64,000 nucleotides of DNA, from positions 111,032,615 to 111,096,614 of the forward strand of contig NW_023603184.1 of assembly GCF_014898055.3 (NCBI RefSeq). The letters run 5' to 3'. The translations under genes were made by a program, and so were the position numbers. The notes below the pieces were generated by a model. That model ran no database searches and had not been told where the DNA came from. It saw only the letters and a program-made list of their open reading frames with translations. Below, one piece after another: positions 46,571 to 59,907 of this stretch; positions within the stretch are counted from its first letter, which is position 1, and each line of letters starts with the position of its first letter. The DNA comes from Talpa occidentalis (Eukaryota; Chordata; Mammalia; Eulipotyphla; Talpidae).

Positions 46571-47379
46571 TATATCTGACTTTTCACACAAACTTTAAGG
46601 CATTAAGCCACCTATCATCTGACACATATCAAGGCACTTAATGGTTGCTTTAATGTACTCAACATTCAAGTGAGAAACACCTCTGGATTTTTGTAATGAA
46701 GATGAACCTAATTCCACACTCTACATTTATTTGGCAAACAAAACAGACCCAATCTGTCAACCCAAATACTGACAACTGGGTAGCACAGGGAATAGAAAAG
46801 TTTGTTTTGGCATCCAATTCCTTCTTATTTTATCCATCTGGGACTGCATCCCCAGTTTAATAACGAAGGAGGAAATGTGGTCACCTCCACTAGGGAATAT
46901 CACCTTAGAGCCAAATGTTTCTGGTATAATATCCTCTCTGCAAAATGCTGGCTTTAAAGAATGGTTTAAAGAAACAAATTTAGAAATGTTCTTTCTCAGC
47001 TAGAGACGACTGGGATTCAACTTGATATATGACAGAAGACCTAAATGTTATACAGTACAAACACACACGTGCATGTTTGTATATAAATATACATGTGCAT
47101 ATATACACTTATATATGAAGGAATAATTACTGCATTAGATGTAATTTAGATATGATTTAAGCTACAATATATTCTAGAGCAGCATATGATACAGAAATGT
47201 ATATATGATAAAAAGTTCAATGGAAAGGTCTCATGGAAAGAGATTTTTTTTTATTCTTTAATTTTCTTGAATTCAGTTTGTGGCCCAGAAAAATAAATTT
47301 GTTTCTTCTTCCTTTTTTCAAAGCTCACTTTCTAGACATAGTAATTAATGAATAACTATATTGAATTTCTAAAAGAAAG

Positions 47380-47557
47380 TGAATGCATTATTCAAATCAT
47401 TGGCTATACTTCTCTCTAGCCTCAAAAATTAAAGCAAAAAAATATATTGAGCTAGTAAACCATATTTCTGAATGCATTATTCAAATCATTGGCTATACTT
47501 CTCTCTAGCCTCAAAAATTAAAGCAAAAAAATATATTGAGCTAGTAAACCATATTTC
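47380..47557 (+). repeat. 89-bp perfect tandem duplication
   Basis: Copies at 47380-47468 and 47469-47557 are identical by eye, including a 7-A run and CTTCTCTCTAGCCTCAAAAA. The unit matches no repeat family I recognise. Confidence 0.5.
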
Positions 47558-49080
47558 AGAACTTATACATTCTGAGATTTCTTAATTTTTCAGTCATCTG
47601 AAAATTTTTTAATTCAAACAAGTAGAATAGATCATTGTTCGTCTAATTGACTCACAGGAAATCCTATTACATATAACCTTTCACATGCTAAGTGTCAAAT
47701 GCTCGTTCTCTTCTTTCAATATTACTGTTGATTATGTGCTACCAACGTGCAGACACAAGCTATGATTACAAAAGAGGTGGCAAATACACACAGCAGGTTA
47801 TTATTCAGCAGAGACTATTTAGCAATACATAACTTACAATGTAATTTCCTTATTTTCCCTAGAAAGTTATGTGACTGGCAAACACCATAAAAAATGTTCA
47901 CTCACAGTCATAAAAGGGGAATTTATTGTGTACTTCCTGTTTTAGCTAAGATCTTGCTATAGTTCCACAGGTAGACAAAACACAAGAGAATTATAATTCC
48001 TTTAGTAATTGCTCAAACTTGAATGCAGCTAATATAGTGGATAAAGGAACAGGTTGTAAAGTATATCTCACCCTCTGGCTGTTTGGGACTCTCTTGTTTG
48101 TATTTCTAAGGTGATATTTAATCGTTCTGTCTTTTTAAAAAAATATACTGTGAGGTTTCTTTTGTGAGAAAAAAATCAATTAGTTTGTTAACATTTACAT
48201 AATATGTTGGACTACATCAGAAAGCTAGATTTCCTAAGCTACATTTTAAGTCCTTAGCATCATACACTTGCTTCTAAAAAAATAATAATAATAATCATTT
48301 CCCCAAGCACCTCAATCTAAAGTTACAGCTGTATTTGGTTACCCTTTGGATGGGAACTAGGCCGATTGCTTTTCTTCCTGGCTTCCAAGCCTTGCTCCTG
48401 AATCCTTTCCACACACACAACTCTTATTTCAAAGAGAAACCCCACTGGGAGGCTGGAAGACCTGACTGTGAGAGAAGGAAGTTATGCTAATTTCCCACTC
48501 CCAAAGGCACCAGATAGCAACGCAAATACTTGCAGCAGAGGTGGGGAAACTCTTCATACAAGTCGATTCAGCGTTTGGTTATCACACTTTTAAGTGTTCA
48601 GTTTCCATCATCTCATCCCTCCTTTCCTTCACCAGTGACTTGCTAAGCCAAAGAAATAGTGCTGGAGCTTGAGGAGCGAAGCCAGGCTGAAGTGACATGG
48701 TGGGTCTGTGTGCAGCTGGGTCCATGTAAGGATAGGCATGGAGTGTTTGTGTCTGGCCGCAGCAACCAGGACTTAATGTTTGGGGACACCAATGTTCCCC
48801 AAAGTGTTTGGGTCACAACTCACCTATGTAGCTTCTTCAGCTTTACCTCTCAAACTGAAGATTCCAGAAAAAGGGAAAGAAAACAATTTTTTAAATGTTT
48901 ACACATTTGCTGATGGTAAAGATTCTTACCTTTGTTAATTGAATAGAGTTCCTAAAGGAGAAACTGTTCAAAAATGGTACGTTAAAGAAAATTTTCATGA
49001 AAGAAATACAGTCCAATACAAGCATGCAGGGTAATGCTTTTTAACCTTTTCCCCAACTTCTTTGAAAATCTAACAATATG

Positions 49081-49411
49081 GGCCTCCCCGGTGGCGCAGC
49101 AGTTGAGCGCTGGGTTCCGAAGCTGCCCGCAGCCTCTGCGGCGCTGGTTCGATCCCCGGCTGCTCCCCGGCCACTGGAGGAGGGCCCCACATGGCGCGCA
49201 GACCTCTCCTGCCGCCCGCTGCTCCCCTCAGCAGTGTACTTGGGTCCTTCTGCCTGCTCTGCTCCCCGCTCTGACTCTGGTGAATTCTCTCACCCTCCAG
49301 CGCTTCTGACTGTACCAAGTGCATGTATAAACAAAACAAACAAACAAACAAATAAATAAATAAAACATGCCTCTATAAAAATAATAATAATAATAATTTC
49401 ATAAAAAAAGA
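49081..49411 (+). mobile_element. Younger-type SINE with a private 3' tail
   Basis: Head GGGCCTCCCCGGTGGCGCAG. After the usual tail it continues with (CAAA)n, (TAAA)n, then ACATGCCTCTATAAAA and an (ATA)n-rich run. Target-site duplication gaaaatctaacaatatg at 49064-49080 and 49412-49428 encloses all of this, so the extra tail was part of the inserted copy. Confidence 0.5.
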
Positions 49412-49554
49412 GAAAATCTAACAATATGATATTTTCCCAGGAAAAAGGATACACATTCATAAGTACAGAGACTGTGTCACAAATCTCTTAGAATGGAACC
49501 CCTGTATCTCCCAGTCCCACCTGGGGACAAAGGCAATTTTTCCCCATCACAGAA

Positions 49555-49960
49555 ATATAATTAACATCAGACAGATCAGTAGGAGAAAGAAACCGTGTGG
49601 ATAGCAGTTCTAAATTAAATGGGAAGACCTGACAATGTATATCCTCATCTAAGGAGTGGGGTAACTACCTGGGGCTTCAAAAGAGAGAAAAGGGCCTCCT
49701 GAGAGGATGGGACTCAGATGGTGAAGAACAAATGCTCTGTAATTAGATAGTTGCCTGCCATATGAATAGGCTTCTCCCACAGAAAGGTTATTTCTGGTTA
49801 AAAAAAAAGTCCCAATTTTGGGTAATACTCCATATTTTGATTGTTCTAGGTAAAGGAAGTCTCTTCCTTAACTTGCAGGGCCTCAGTTGACCTTAACTTG
49901 AAATAATCCACATACTACCAAACTGACATGTTTTAGGAAGGCTGCTTTGGACACCTAGAG
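49555..49960. repeat. Old interspersed repeat, copy B
   Basis: Counterpart of 44285-44695: ATTAACATCAGACAGATCAG, GGTTATTTCTGG, GGGCCTCAGTTGACCTTAAC, GACATGTTTTAGGAAGGCTG. Confidence 0.5.
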
Positions 49961-50234
49961 GAGGACAGTTCTTCAAGAGCTCTGGGTTCCATCCCATATT
50001 GAATACCTGGCTCTGTGCTCTGCACCACTGTGCCTACGTGTGGACTTTCCAGCATAAAAGGAGACCCAGTAAGGCTCGTGGTTCCTGTAGTGCAATTACC
50101 AAGCAGCATTATGGAGAGACGTCTTGCACATCCTTTTGGGCTGACCCAGGAAAATATGAGAATGAAGGGCTTTTTTTTTTCCAGAAGGAAAACCTTATAC
50201 AGGACAGAGTCAGTTCTTGTATAAAATGAAGTAA

Positions 50235-50499
50235 GGGAGCCTCCCTGGTGGCACAAGGGGTTAAGACTCAGCATATGGAGCTATCCACAGTGACTGCAGC
50301 ATGCGTTCAATCCCCAGCCAGGGAGCTACCCACATAGTGCAGCAGACCTCTCCTGTCTTGCCTGCTGCTCCCCTCAGCAGTGTATTTCAGTCAGTCTGCC
50401 TGTTCTGTTCCCCGCTCTGTCTCTGGTGAATCCTTTCATCCCTCACACCTCTGGCCTGTACCCCAGCTCTTGTATGCATAAATAAATAAATCTTTAAAA
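50235..50499 (+). mobile_element. tRNA-derived SINE, older type
   Basis: Head GGGAGCCTCCCTGGTGGCAC, tail AATAAATCTTTAAA. Flanking aaaatgaa on both sides (weak). Confidence 0.5.
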
Positions 50500-50995
50500 A
50501 AATGAAATTAAAAAAAGTAATATCCTTTTGTGATTGACCTTTTTCTTTTCTTTTTTTTATTTAAGATTTATTTTTATTTATTTATACAAGCACTGGGTAC
50601 AGTCAGAAGCGCAGGAGGGTGAAAGAATTCACCAGAGCCAGAGCGGGGAGCAGAGCAGGCAGAAGGACCGAAGAGTACACTGCTGAGGGGAGCAGCGGGC
50701 GGCAGGAGAGGTCTGCGCACCATGTGGGACCCTCGCCCGGTGGCCGGGGATCGTACCAGCGCTGCAGAGGCTGCGGGCAGCCTCGCAGCCCAGAGCTCAA
50801 CCGCTGCGCCACAGGGGAGGCCCTGTGATTGACCTTTTTCACTAGCACAATGTCTTCAAGATTCATGTTATATAGCTTCTGTCAATATTTTCTACCTTAT
50901 TGAGATTGAATACTATTCCATTGTATATAATACCACATTTTGTTTATCCATTCATCTATTACTCACTTAGGTTTCTATCTTCTTGTCTGTTGCTA
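50500..50995 (-). mobile_element. L1 remnant split by a SINE
   Basis: Antisense L1 3' region: CACAATGTCTTCAAGATTCA, ATACTATTCCATTGTATATA, TTTGTTTATCCATTCATCTA. Interrupted by the SINE at 50546-50823. Confidence 0.5.
50546..50823 (-). mobile_element. Younger-type SINE inside L1 remnant
   Basis: Full antisense copy. Target-site duplication tgtgattgacctttttc at 50529-50545 and 50824-50840. Confidence 0.5.
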
Positions 50996-51932
50996 TTTAA
51001 GTGAAAAATAACTTTTAAAGCCAAGTTCTTCCTGAGAACATATTTAGGGCACAGAGCATCAAAATACAAACAATTTGACTAGAAAGAGAAAACTTTCTAT
51101 CCTCCATTTTGAGTTGATTGGTGGTTCTCAGAATGGAGTTAGGAGCCAATCCGAGGTTCAAAATCAGCTTCCTGGGTACTCCTAAGAAAAACATTTCCCT
51201 CGACGCCACTTCCAGCAACTAGTGATAAAATTAGATACTGAGACCTCAATTGATTTTCTCTGCTTTGAGAAAATTAATAGAGGGATATAGAGATAGGAAA
51301 AACTAAAAAATTTCAACACAGCTGCCATTATTGTATCAGAGAGAATTTCCTAAGACCAGCACAGAGACTAATTATGACAGAGTATTGATTAAGTTATAAA
51401 CCTTACTCTTGCACTGTTCTTTCTTGAAAGTAATTTTAGGACCAGTGTGCAGCTGCTTGGGCAAGATACTCTATGCCATGGCAGACATAGGCCATTGTTT
51501 TTGTAACCTGCGATCTAAGTTTGTTTTTTCTTGCATCTCTTCTCTAACTTGATTGCAGTAACTTATAAGGAACCTCCGTAGCTGGCATTTGAGTGACTTC
51601 AACATACTTTACTTTCACTTTTTTATTTGACTCAAAGAAGCACTAACATATCTTGCCCGGGTATTTTAGAAGTCTGAAGTCAGTAAGATGAAACCCAATA
51701 CGTGAATCATCAGCAATTATAACGTGCATGGATGAATACAAAAAAAAAAACAAAACAAAACAAAGGTGGTTTGGCTAGAGTTAATTAGGGCAAGGTGCTA
51801 TAATTATGTTTTCAAAAATTTAAACTGCAGTAAAAATTTTGATGTGCCATTTTAATTTTCAGTAGCAAATGTGTGTATGAAGGACTTATTAAATTGAGAT
51901 ATATTTGAACACCTTTAAAAAAAAATGTTCAG

Positions 51933-52197
51933 GGCCACCATGGTGGCACAGGGGTTAAGCGCTAGCACTATGAAGCTATCAGTAACTACTGCAGCATGAG
52001 CACGAGTTCGATCCCTGGCCAAGGAGGTGACCCACATGGTGCAGCAGACCACTCCTGTCTTGCCCAATGCTCCCCTCAGCTGTGTATTTCAGTCAGTTGG
52101 CCTGTTCTGCTCCCCACTGTCTCTGGTGAATCCTCTCATTCTCTGCACCTCTGGCCTGAACCCCAGCTCTTGCATGCATAAATAAATCTTAAAAAAC
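51933..52197 (+). mobile_element. tRNA-derived SINE, older type
   Basis: Head GGGCCACCATGGTGGCACAG, tail CATAAATAAATCTTAAAA. Target-site duplication atgttcag at 51925-51932 and 52198-52205. Confidence 0.5.
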
Positions 52198-52249
52198 ATG
52201 TTCAGGTGAATTTTGCCCTCATGTTTTCTTTTAGTTACTCAACAATTTT

Positions 52250-52506
52250 TTTTTTTAAGATTTATTTATTTATGCATCAAGAACTCGGGTACAGACCAGA
52301 GATGTGGGGGGTGAGAAGATTCACCAGAGACAGAGTGGGGAACAGAACACGCAGATTGACCGAAGTACACTGCTGAGGGGAGCAGTGGGTGAGTCAGGAG
52401 AGGTCTGCTATGCCATGTGGGTTGCTCCCTGGCTGGCCGGGGATTGAATTCTTTGCAGATTGCTTCATAGTGCGTGCTTAACCCCTTGCGCCAAGAAGGA
52501 GGCCCC
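52250..52506 (-). mobile_element. tRNA-derived SINE with deletion in the head
   Basis: Antisense copy; part of the B-box region is missing (GGGGATTGAATTCTTTGCAG). Target-site duplication ttactcaacaatttt on both sides. Only about 50 bp separate it from the SINE at 51933, in opposite orientation. Confidence 0.5.
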
Positions 52507-53679
52507 AATTACTCAACAATTTTGAGATGGTTATACACTTTTTCAATTTATATTTTTTACGATTTTATTAGAAAGCAGTAACTGCACTGGTATCCTTTCT
52601 AATGCCCACGTGATGATCTTTGCATTATTCGTATATTTTCCACAATACTCTTCATGGCTTGTAATTCTTTTAGTTAGTATAGAAAATGCAAACAAATCAG
52701 TAAGTGGACTCAGCCCTTGAAAGATTGTATTCAGTTAGTTATCAATTATATTATGAAAAGTTACCTAAAAAACTACTAAAGCTCATGTTTGCAGTACTAA
52801 GTTGCCTAATGAACTGTTGAACTGTTTTCAACAAATCTTCCTTACCCGGTGTTAAAAATTTACCATCAGCAAAGATCTACCCCAGCTGATTTGCCAGTGC
52901 CAAAAAAAAAAAAATTTCTAAATCCTATCAGCGAAAAAAATCAGTAAAGATCAAAGAAGTTTCATTGGAACTATCTACATGCCAGTAAGACACAGTGCCA
53001 TCTTTTCACACATTATAGTAATCATGTTGCACAGTACTCTTTTCCAGCGGCTTGCAGAAAATGTGAGAAAAGAATTTTTTTCCAACAAGTTTGAATTAAG
53101 AATCTTTAACAAGTTTAATGACTTATTGTGAAGTAATAGAACCTCCCCCCCCCTTTCTGTAGCATTCAAAATTGCAAATGTTTGGCAAATTAGTCATATT
53201 AGACACAAAACTTGAATGTTACAGTGCAACTTGACAAGATGATTTTTTACTCTTTAGTCACTGGAGTAAATAATATATATATGCTCTAACATGCATCGGT
53301 TTTCATTTACTTTTGTTATGCATGTCCTGCGCCAAATTAAAATATGGGCACTAGCGCATATTGTAGATTTCAAAAAAAGAGGGAGAAAGGAAGCCACGGT
53401 TTAAAGCCTATTATGAGTACCTTTAGGAAGGAAGGAAAGGAGGGAAGAAAGGGAAAAAAATCCAGTCAAAATTGAATTTCAATTAAGTGCAGTTTATTTG
53501 CTAATGATACCAATTTTCTAATGCATTCACATATCCATTGGCCATGATCAATAATATTGAAGCTTTCACTTAAGCCCTGTTCAGCTCTTAAAACTACCAT
53601 GTTGAATATTCTGTTTTACCACTTGCCTCCTGCATCACATGAGCATCATGACCAAATATGTAATCTTTCTCCTTCATCA

Positions 53680-53795
53680 TAACTGTGAACTCTGTGATAG
53701 GTGGCAGTGACCTCACCTACTTTGTACACACACCAAACATTTAGGGCACAGTACCTGTACATTTGTTTATTCAGTATTTATTGAAGGTCGTCTTT
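53680..53795 (+). repeat. L2 fragment
   Basis: GAACTCTGTGATAGGTGGCA ... TTAGGGCACAGTACCTGTAC ... resembles a sense-strand L2 3' end; weak. Confidence 0.5.
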
Positions 53796-56309
53796 GTACA
53801 GGATCCTTTCGGTTGCAAAAAAATATTAATCTTGCCAAATTCAAGTAAAAAAAATGTCAGAATGTTTACTCATTCTTATCCTCATGCTTCTTTGCTTTGT
53901 CCTGTACATTCAACTCATTCTTCACCTGATCAGTTTTCTCTCTTACTCTCCTTCCTCATATTCTGAGAATACAGGAAACTATTAAATGGCTGCCCCAAGG
54001 CCAACTGCATGAGATTTCCAGTTTTAGTAGCCATGATAACTTGAGCCTTGGTTCTAAATTACCTGAGAAAATTTGATAAAGACAGCCCATCACTTCCAAG
54101 TCACCAGACTCACTACCCTGAAATTAAGTTCCTCTGTCACTTAATCAGCTATAGCTAAGGAACAGTTATATATTAGGACTAGAGTATCCAACTGTAAAAG
54201 GAGCCCATTAGGAATTTTTCCAGCTGAAGCTATCCGTAGAGCAGGTAACAAGAGACGTCTAGTTAAAATGTTTTAAGATTTGTTTGTTATCATTCTGCAC
54301 CAGTATTTGATACACATAGGTATTAAAAAAATTTTTTGACCAAATCCTAGAATGTGACATATTATTTAAGCTTTAGAATTAATGTGCGATGTGCAAAGAA
54401 AATGGAGGGAGATGAAGTAATAGTTGTTGGAGGTTTTAGACTCTGGAGAGATGGTTAAAACTTCCAGGATAAAAATAAAATAAAGCTTCCAGTATAAGTA
54501 GAATTAAAGCTGGACATTTATATTTAACTTCCCTATTCAAGCATTGTCTTTATACTGAAAATTCATATTAATTAAAATTCATATTAATTAAAATCAATTA
54601 AAACAGAAAACAGAGACTCTAGTCTGATTTTTCAGAAACCCATTGCTCACTATAAATGTCCTAGATACGTCATGTTTTAAAAGTGCCACAACACCTTATT
54701 CTTTATCTTGAGTATTGAGTATTTTTTATAATACCATGAAGGCTTTCATTATTAATTTAAGATTAAAAATACACTCCCCTGTAATAAATAGCCTCCTCAG
54801 AAAATAAGCTGTGAGGTGGAAAAGGCTGATGGCGAGACTGATGTCACAGAGTTCACTGGTAGATGTGCCCTTTGTTTCATGTTGGGAGTTACTATTTTTC
54901 TCTTTGTTCGTGTGGAGGGATCTATCTGGTGCTCAGAGGAGTATTAGCCTTTTCCCTCCCTTCCCTTTCAATAATTCACATCTGATAATGAGCATTAACA
55001 CCAAGACCAAATGTGTTAAGTCAGAGCATGTTATCTCTCTCCCTGGGTGTTACTTCCAGGAATACAGGAACTCTCAAGATCTCCCTCCCTGCCACACAAA
55101 GCAATCACCTATCTGTACACTTTTAGGAAAAGATACAATGATGTTAATATACAAGGTCAAGAAGAATTCCTCCAACAGATTTTTACATAGGGTAGCTTGG
55201 GGGATTCAAAAATTGTTCTCTAAACATCACATCTATCTTCCAATTGTAACATTTTGTATAGAATGCAAATGTTCAGACTGATTTTCTAGAAATATGGCTT
55301 ATGGCTGAAGTGAGCGTAATAGACTTGACTGATTTATCCTTCAGGCTGGAGTCACAGTATTAATTCACTTGCCAGCAATCCATGGACTTGGGCTTGGTTG
55401 TGACAGGAATAGCAGAACTTACTACATAGGTCATCAGTTGCTTCCTCTAATCACTTTCTGGATGCTATGACCTCCAGCAGAGGAGGCATTTATTCTCCAA
55501 GGATGTTCTGATATCTCGAAAGCCTAGTCGGTCCTTACTGTGTGATCAGCTGCCAAAGGAACTGCCAGTGTAATACTGAGAATAGATGAGAAGTTATAGT
55601 GATAGGATAACATTTCAAGGTCTACTAATCCTTGTGGCTGGTGACACAAGAAGATCATCAGACCAGTTTGAATATGGGAGGTATTTCTGCAAAAGGGTTA
55701 TTAAGATTAAGGTTACATGTCCCAAAGCTCCTGTCTTTTTAATGAAGTACTGACTCTAGAGATGAGTCACCAAATTGAAAAGATCATCTATTTCAGGATG
55801 ACCTGTACTGTAACTTTGTAATTTCTCTGTTGCCTTTCTCCACCCCCAGCATCCCCCCGCCCCGCCCCACTTCCTGGCTTAAGAAAAAAATCATTTTCCT
55901 GTAATATGGAACCCTTTTGATTTCTCACCAATGGTCCCAACACTAAGCCTATTAATCTAAGAAGCTCGGCTTCCACATTTTCTCCCCCAAATACTCTAGA
56001 TACGTGAATCATCTCATTGGGAAAAATCACAGAAATTTCTTTGTGTTAGCACTGAGCTCCCTCCATTCCAGGTACTAGAAAGCCCCACCTTTCTATTCCT
56101 CATAATATGTTGCCGCTACACAGAACAAAGAGAAAAGTAACTATCTGCTCCCAACATAAAACATTGGTAAAGGGCATCTTTACCAATGAGCTCTGTGGCA
56201 GCTTTCTAGTCATCTCACCTTTTCCACTTCACAGGATATTTAGGTGTATGTGTGTGTGGGGGGGTTAATGAAATAAAGCTGGACCTCAAAGCAGTCCCAT
56301 AATCAAAGG

Positions 56310-56810
56310 TGATACTAAAAAAAAGGTATTCCACCTTAATAATAAGTAAAGATATGCAATTTTATATATGTCACATCATTTGAATAGGCAAAGATACCTT
56401 AGCAATAGTGGAGGAAACCATGCTCACACAATAGCAGGAGTAAAACTGATATAATCTTACTGGAGGGAAATCTAAGAATATGCAACAAAGTTTAAAATGT
56501 GTACAACCTTCCATTAAGCAATCTTGTAAGAAATTACCCTAAGGAGATAATAAGACAAGTTCACCAAGATATAGATATATTTATAATAATGAAATTGCCT
56601 AAAAGTTCATCTAAATGAAATTGTTAGTTTTGGTATATACGAAGGCATTTAAGAGTATCAAATACCTTTTTCTACTATTGAGTAAAATTAGCACATTACA
56701 GACAAGCATATATAGTAGGGTCACAATTAGTGAAAACAGGACACTGTAGTATAAGGTTAGAAGAAAGTAAGAAATGTTAAAACAAATGTTAAGAATAGTA
56801 GTTGTAAATT
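56310..56810 (+). mobile_element. Old L1 remnant
   Basis: Weak L1M-like pattern (AGAAATTACCCTAAGGAGAT, CCTAAAAGTTCATCTAAATG, GGTATATACGAAGGCATTTA). Strongly diverged. Confidence 0.5.
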
Positions 56811-57939
56811 TACTGTTAACTTTAATGCTTTCCTCCTAGTAACCTACACCTCTTTTTTTTCTCTTTGTAGAAAAATGTTTTGTAAAGAATAATCAAATAG
56901 TATACCAGTCAGTCGGTCTGTTCGTGACAAAGCAAACTTCACATAACTTTGAAAGAGGGATCTTCTCTTGGCCTGAATAGGAGCACTGAATGGCTTGTGT
57001 ACATCCTTAAGTTCTTCTACATATTACAGTAAAGTGCACATACTCAAATACCTACTTTACCTCGCAAGGTTATCATTACTAACAAATTGTTAACACTCTA
57101 GAATTCAAGTAATTTTAAACAAACAGCATTTTATCTTAGTTTCAACTGTTCACTGTGTGGTTAGGCTATTTCAAATTTGAAATTATTTCATTTAAAAATT
57201 TCTTCCCTTTTAAAAAATCCTCATGGAAACACTGAAATTTTTCAACAGATAGTGACAACTATTTCCTCCTTTAAAAGCAGGCTGGGGAAAACATACACAA
57301 AATAGTAGTATGCTATATGATAATCTTGTGGTACCTCATTTTCATTCCACTCTCTGTATTTGAACAAAGAAAAACATTATAATTGAGTTTTTTACAGCAG
57401 CTTTCTTTTATCCTAACACAAATTACCAACTCATACGTAAGAAGCCCATGACTGGAATACAGACACTTCATATAATATCCAGATACAAAGTTGTTGAGAA
57501 ACAGTCTTTAAATGCCAAAGAGCAAAACATCTGGTTAGTTTTCAAACTAAATGAGCTGCTCTCCCCTCCATGCCAATCACTAAGCAATAGGCCCTTTGTG
57601 ACTTCCCCATTCATTATTGATAGAAGTAGTAATTCTCAACAACTTTTTTACTAGTTCCAAGATCATTCTGTCTACTTGGCCAAAGATACAATTAACAAAC
57701 CAATAGCACACGTTTCCTTTTAGTTTTAATTTTTAAAAAATATCATGTAATTTTATTTTCTAATTTTAATATTTTTTTCAGTGGAATGTTTTTCCAAACA
57801 TTTAAACAAATCTTGTAATAGCTGCCCTGGTATCAAATGCTACACTTACTTACACACTCCTAAAGTTTATTTTAAACTAAAACTTTCCTTATTATTGACT
57901 AAATCTCTGAGGATCCCAAATTAAAGAAATCATTCAAAA

Positions 57940-58751
57940 TGTGATACAGTCTAGTGTTTATTTTATGTTATGGCAGGTACACTTGAATTTCAAAAATTTA
58001 AAACATATAAAAAGTGGTTAGGGACTAACATTTGTATCAACAGTTGATAAATGTCTAGATTGTTTATTATACAGCAGGATACAATGGTAGTGCTAATGCC
58101 AACAGGGCATCATGGAAGTTATTTCTAAAAATTATCACTAGGCTTTATACAAGCAACAACATATGCTGCTGTTTTAGAATTTCGGGACATAGCCTGCTTC
58201 TAATGCTGAGCAGTTCTTTAACATTTTTAATGTTATACAGTGTTACAGTATTTAGTTTGGCAAATGTTTCAAAATAAGTAGAAATGTATTCATAACAGCA
58301 CAGAAATGCACATCCAATTTTGTTTTCATTAAGAACCATAGGTACAGATCAGAACTCTTCCCTATATGAAATAATTTACACACAGATGAATACTATAATA
58401 TCACTATCTAAAATAATCACTACATACAATTATTTTTCAGAAATAAACAAGCAAAGGTTTTTTTCATTATCAAATATCAAAAACATAGAGATAATCTATG
58501 TTTCCCAAACAAATGATACTCTAAAATTATAGGAATAATTTCTGTGAATTCAGTGAATGTGCAACCTAATTCAACCAAGTATACTGTAGTACAATCATAT
58601 TAAGAAACCAATAATCAGAAAATACAACTGTATGAAAAGAAATTTATAATCCACAAAACTTTTTTTCAGGCCATAGGTAAAATAGTTCCACAGTTTACAG
58701 GTAAAACTGAGGCAACAATAATGCGTGCTTGTCTTCAGTAAGTAAGTAATT
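57940..58751 (-). other. NCKAP1: NCKAP1 3' UTR (probable extent)
   Basis: AT-rich sequence after the stop codon with no interspersed repeat that I recognise, unlike the flanks. The end is set by a minus-strand AATAAA at 57957-57962. Another AATAAA lies at 58063-58068 and a further one at 57866-57871, so the true end could differ by about 100 nt. A length near 0.8 kb fits what I recall for the human transcript. Confidence 0.5.
57957..57962 (-). terminator. NCKAP1: Candidate poly(A) signal of NCKAP1
   Basis: AATAAA on the minus strand about 790 nt past the stop codon. Alternatives are at 58063-58068 and 57866-57871. No cleavage site can be proven from sequence alone. Confidence 0.5.
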
Positions 58752-58868
58752 TTATGCAGAAGATGTAACACTTTGCTTGTAGACAGCATGGTATGCATTT
58801 CTCAGCAAGACATAAGGAAAACAAGATTCCAAAAGATCCATTGTCAGGAATGGGGATTCCTGAACAAT
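58752..58868 (-). CDS. NCKAP1: NCKAP1 last coding exon and stop
   Basis: 117 nt, 38 codons plus [23 protein letters not shown] then [18 protein letters not shown]. It begins after acceptor TTTTTCAG and the stop is at 58752-58754. Together with the four upstream exons this completes the last 175 residues without a frameshift or premature stop, so the gene looks intact here. The C-terminal sequence matches human NCKAP1 as I remember it. Confidence 0.5.
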   Translation of the reverse strand: MVQESPFLTMDLLESCFPYVLLRNAYHAVYKQSVTSSA

Positions 58869-59817
58869 CTGAAAAATTCCAAAAATGCATCAGAATTCAA
58901 GTTATTTATAATGGGAACAATTACTGACAACCAGCAAACCATAATTTCTAAACTGTTCTGATTAGAAACAGATACAAATTATTTGCTCTTTACTTTAAAA
59001 TCTGCAATATAACTGTGCCAAAGTACATGCCATCAAAAAGTTTAAAATTTGTTACTTTTTAATTAAATCAATCAACAGGAGCATAATGAGTGCTTTTACC
59101 ATCCTAAATAATTTAGGAAACATAAAAGAGAATATAAGCATTTTTAAAATGTGGTCCATAACCATCAAGTCTAACTGGAGACCCAAGAGTAAGCTAGATA
59201 ATAAAAGCAAACAAAAGGGCCCAGTGAGTGCAAAGCTTAAGTTCTGAAGTTCAAAAGGGAAGAAAGATGAACGTGACCACAGTAATCAGGAAAGCATATC
59301 TGAAAAAAGATACGCTTTTGGGGTGTGCAGTGTCATTAAGATAGACACAGATCTCTCAGGTAAAGGAAATTAAGTGAGGGAAGAACTACAAGGTAGAAAC
59401 CAGCATAGCTGTAATGAGAAGGAATTGATTATCAGACACACACAATTTAGGAAGTTATATTAGATAATGGGATGGAGTTAGAATACAGAAAACTCACAAA
59501 ACTGGATGAGCTGAAACAGATACACTAGGAAAATAAAAGGTTCAAATGTTTCCCAATGGATTGAAAACCAGTTATAAAAGAATACCCACCAGGAAATGCT
59601 AATCTTTTATTTTGATGTTTCTGATATCATTAGCATAATGGTAAAATAAAAGTGATGTCAGTCTTTACAGAAATTTCTAGAAAATATGTGATATGGGTAG
59701 AGTGAACCAAAAAATACTTGACAGCTCTTACTGTTATTTGATTGGTAAAATGGTAAGAAAAAACTTAGGAATGACAAACACTTCTTTGTTATTAGTCAAA
59801 ATTAAAATGAGACTTAC

Positions 59818-59907
59818 CATATCTAGCAATAAATAAACAGATTCTCTATTTCTTGTTGTTGTTTTATCTGTTTCCTGGCCAATTTTCAGTAGACTGGAGG
59901 ATGCAAG
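59818..59907 (-). CDS. NCKAP1: NCKAP1 penultimate coding exon
   Basis: 90 nt, exactly 30 codons, phase 0 at both ends: [20 protein letters not shown] then [10 protein letters not shown]. Acceptor TTTTAAG (weak pyrimidine tract), donor GTAAGT. Because it is symmetric, skipping it would leave the frame intact. I see no evidence that this happens. Confidence 0.5.

Larger units (their letters stand above)
42462..49063. other. Intergenic between FRZB and NCKAP1, distal part
   Basis: Listed repeats aside, no gene recognised. 43130-43290 is CA-rich low-complexity sequence. 46571-49063 is AT-rich and contains the 89-bp tandem duplication. Confidence 0.5.
52524..57939. other. Intergenic, downstream flank of NCKAP1
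   Basis: Mostly AT-rich sequence without a recognised gene. A 17-bp direct repeat (ATTCATATTAATTAAA) lies at about 54562-54596, a GT run at 56245-56265, and an L2 and an L1 remnant are listed. The frame at 54811-55281 (156 codons) resembles no protein I know. Confidence 0.5.

Noticed and set aside
54811..55281. 156-codon intergenic frame
   Set aside because: No similarity recognised, unusual composition, no neighbouring exon signals; length is within chance for this window.
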